From an uncultured Balneola sp. (GTDB taxonomy: Bacteria; Bacteroidota; Rhodothermia; Balneolales; Balneolaceae): a DNA stretch of 64,000 nt. Position numbers and translations under genes: made by a program. Within the stretch, counting starts at the first letter, position 1, and each line of letters opens with the position of its first letter. The stretch covers positions 88,108 to 152,107 of the forward strand of contig CAJXQC010000005.1 of NCBI GenBank assembly GCA_913058495.1. Direction: 5' to 3'. This document shows, piece after piece, positions 63,871 to 64,000 of this stretch. Under the pieces are notes generated by a model. It was given only the letters and a program-made list of their open reading frames with translations. It had not been told where the DNA came from and made no database searches.

Positions 63871-64000
63871 TTGTAGATGTTAGATAGTTCGCTGACAAAA
63901 ATCGTCCTGTTTCTAATAAACCTCTGTTTTTCAGAAAAAGCTTCAAACTACACCGACCTTTAGAATTATTGGCGAGCCAAGAACGCAATGAAATCGACGG

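Noticed and set aside
63764..63988. Minus-strand 74-codon frame at the right edge
   Set aside because: It covers a decayed palindromic repeat and shows no recognisable motif.

Overview
The window looks like chromosomal DNA of a Bacteroidota-type Gram-negative bacterium, most likely Balneolaeota/Rhodothermota (Balneola-like). This is inferred from two proteins with type IX secretion (T9SS) sorting tails containing NYPNPFNPST, a SusC/SusD pair under ECF-sigma/FecR control, DUF4974, DUF6029, DUF4856/imelysin and WbqC-like genes, weak or absent Shine-Dalgarno sites before many genes, and AT-rich DNA. No tRNA, rRNA, CRISPR array or intact insertion sequence was seen.

Layout. 1-3.5 kb: MEMO-family fragment, DUF2188 protein, DnaK and Hsp20. 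3.6-11.6 kb: an orphan gene, a T9SS-exported CotH/lamin-tail protein, a secreted alpha/beta hydrolase, Cu/Zn superoxide dismutase, an acyltransferase and a BASS transporter. 11.7-18.4 kb: Asd, glycyl-tRNA synthetase, two secreted orphans, a histidine kinase, a fatty acid hydroxylase and a PIN toxin-antitoxin pair. 18.5-35.6 kb: an amino-sugar/polysaccharide utilisation locus holding an SSS symporter, NagB, a PIG-L deacetylase, ECF sigma, FecR anti-sigma, SusC (frameshifted here), SusD, an MFS transporter, a ROK kinase, a RIFT-barrel polysaccharide-lyase-like lipoprotein, an SLC13 transporter and, convergent to it, a 38-residue membrane peptide. 35.7-45.6 kb: WbqC-like protein, GltX, an M14 peptidase beside an M14 pseudo-enzyme, a PBP4-type peptidase, NhaC and an NRDE protein. 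45.7-54.6 kb: SpoIIE-type phosphatase, thioredoxin, DtxR-family regulator, a four-gene redox operon (TlpA, DUF6029 barrel, two redoxins), a PD40 propeller and a coiled-coil lipoprotein. 54.7-63.7 kb: an iron-type operon (DUF4856, imelysin, HTTM, TonB receptor) behind two DtxR-like palindromes, a frameshifted barrel gene, an SGNH hydrolase and an AhpD-like protein.

Working model for the sugar locus (inference): SusC/SusD take up a uronate- and amino-sugar-containing glycan, the surface or periplasmic lyase cuts it, the exported PIG-L enzyme deacetylates GlcNAc, the MFS carrier imports glucosamine, the ROK kinase phosphorylates it and NagB makes fructose-6-phosphate. No NagA is present in the window. 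The STN domain on SusC with FecR and ECF sigma gives substrate-dependent control.

The most unusual DNA-level signal is a set of intergenic repeats. There are inverted arrays of degenerate 8-mers (four sites) and 7-mers (three sites), and two copies of a three-hairpin element whose joints are conserved while its stems differ but still pair.
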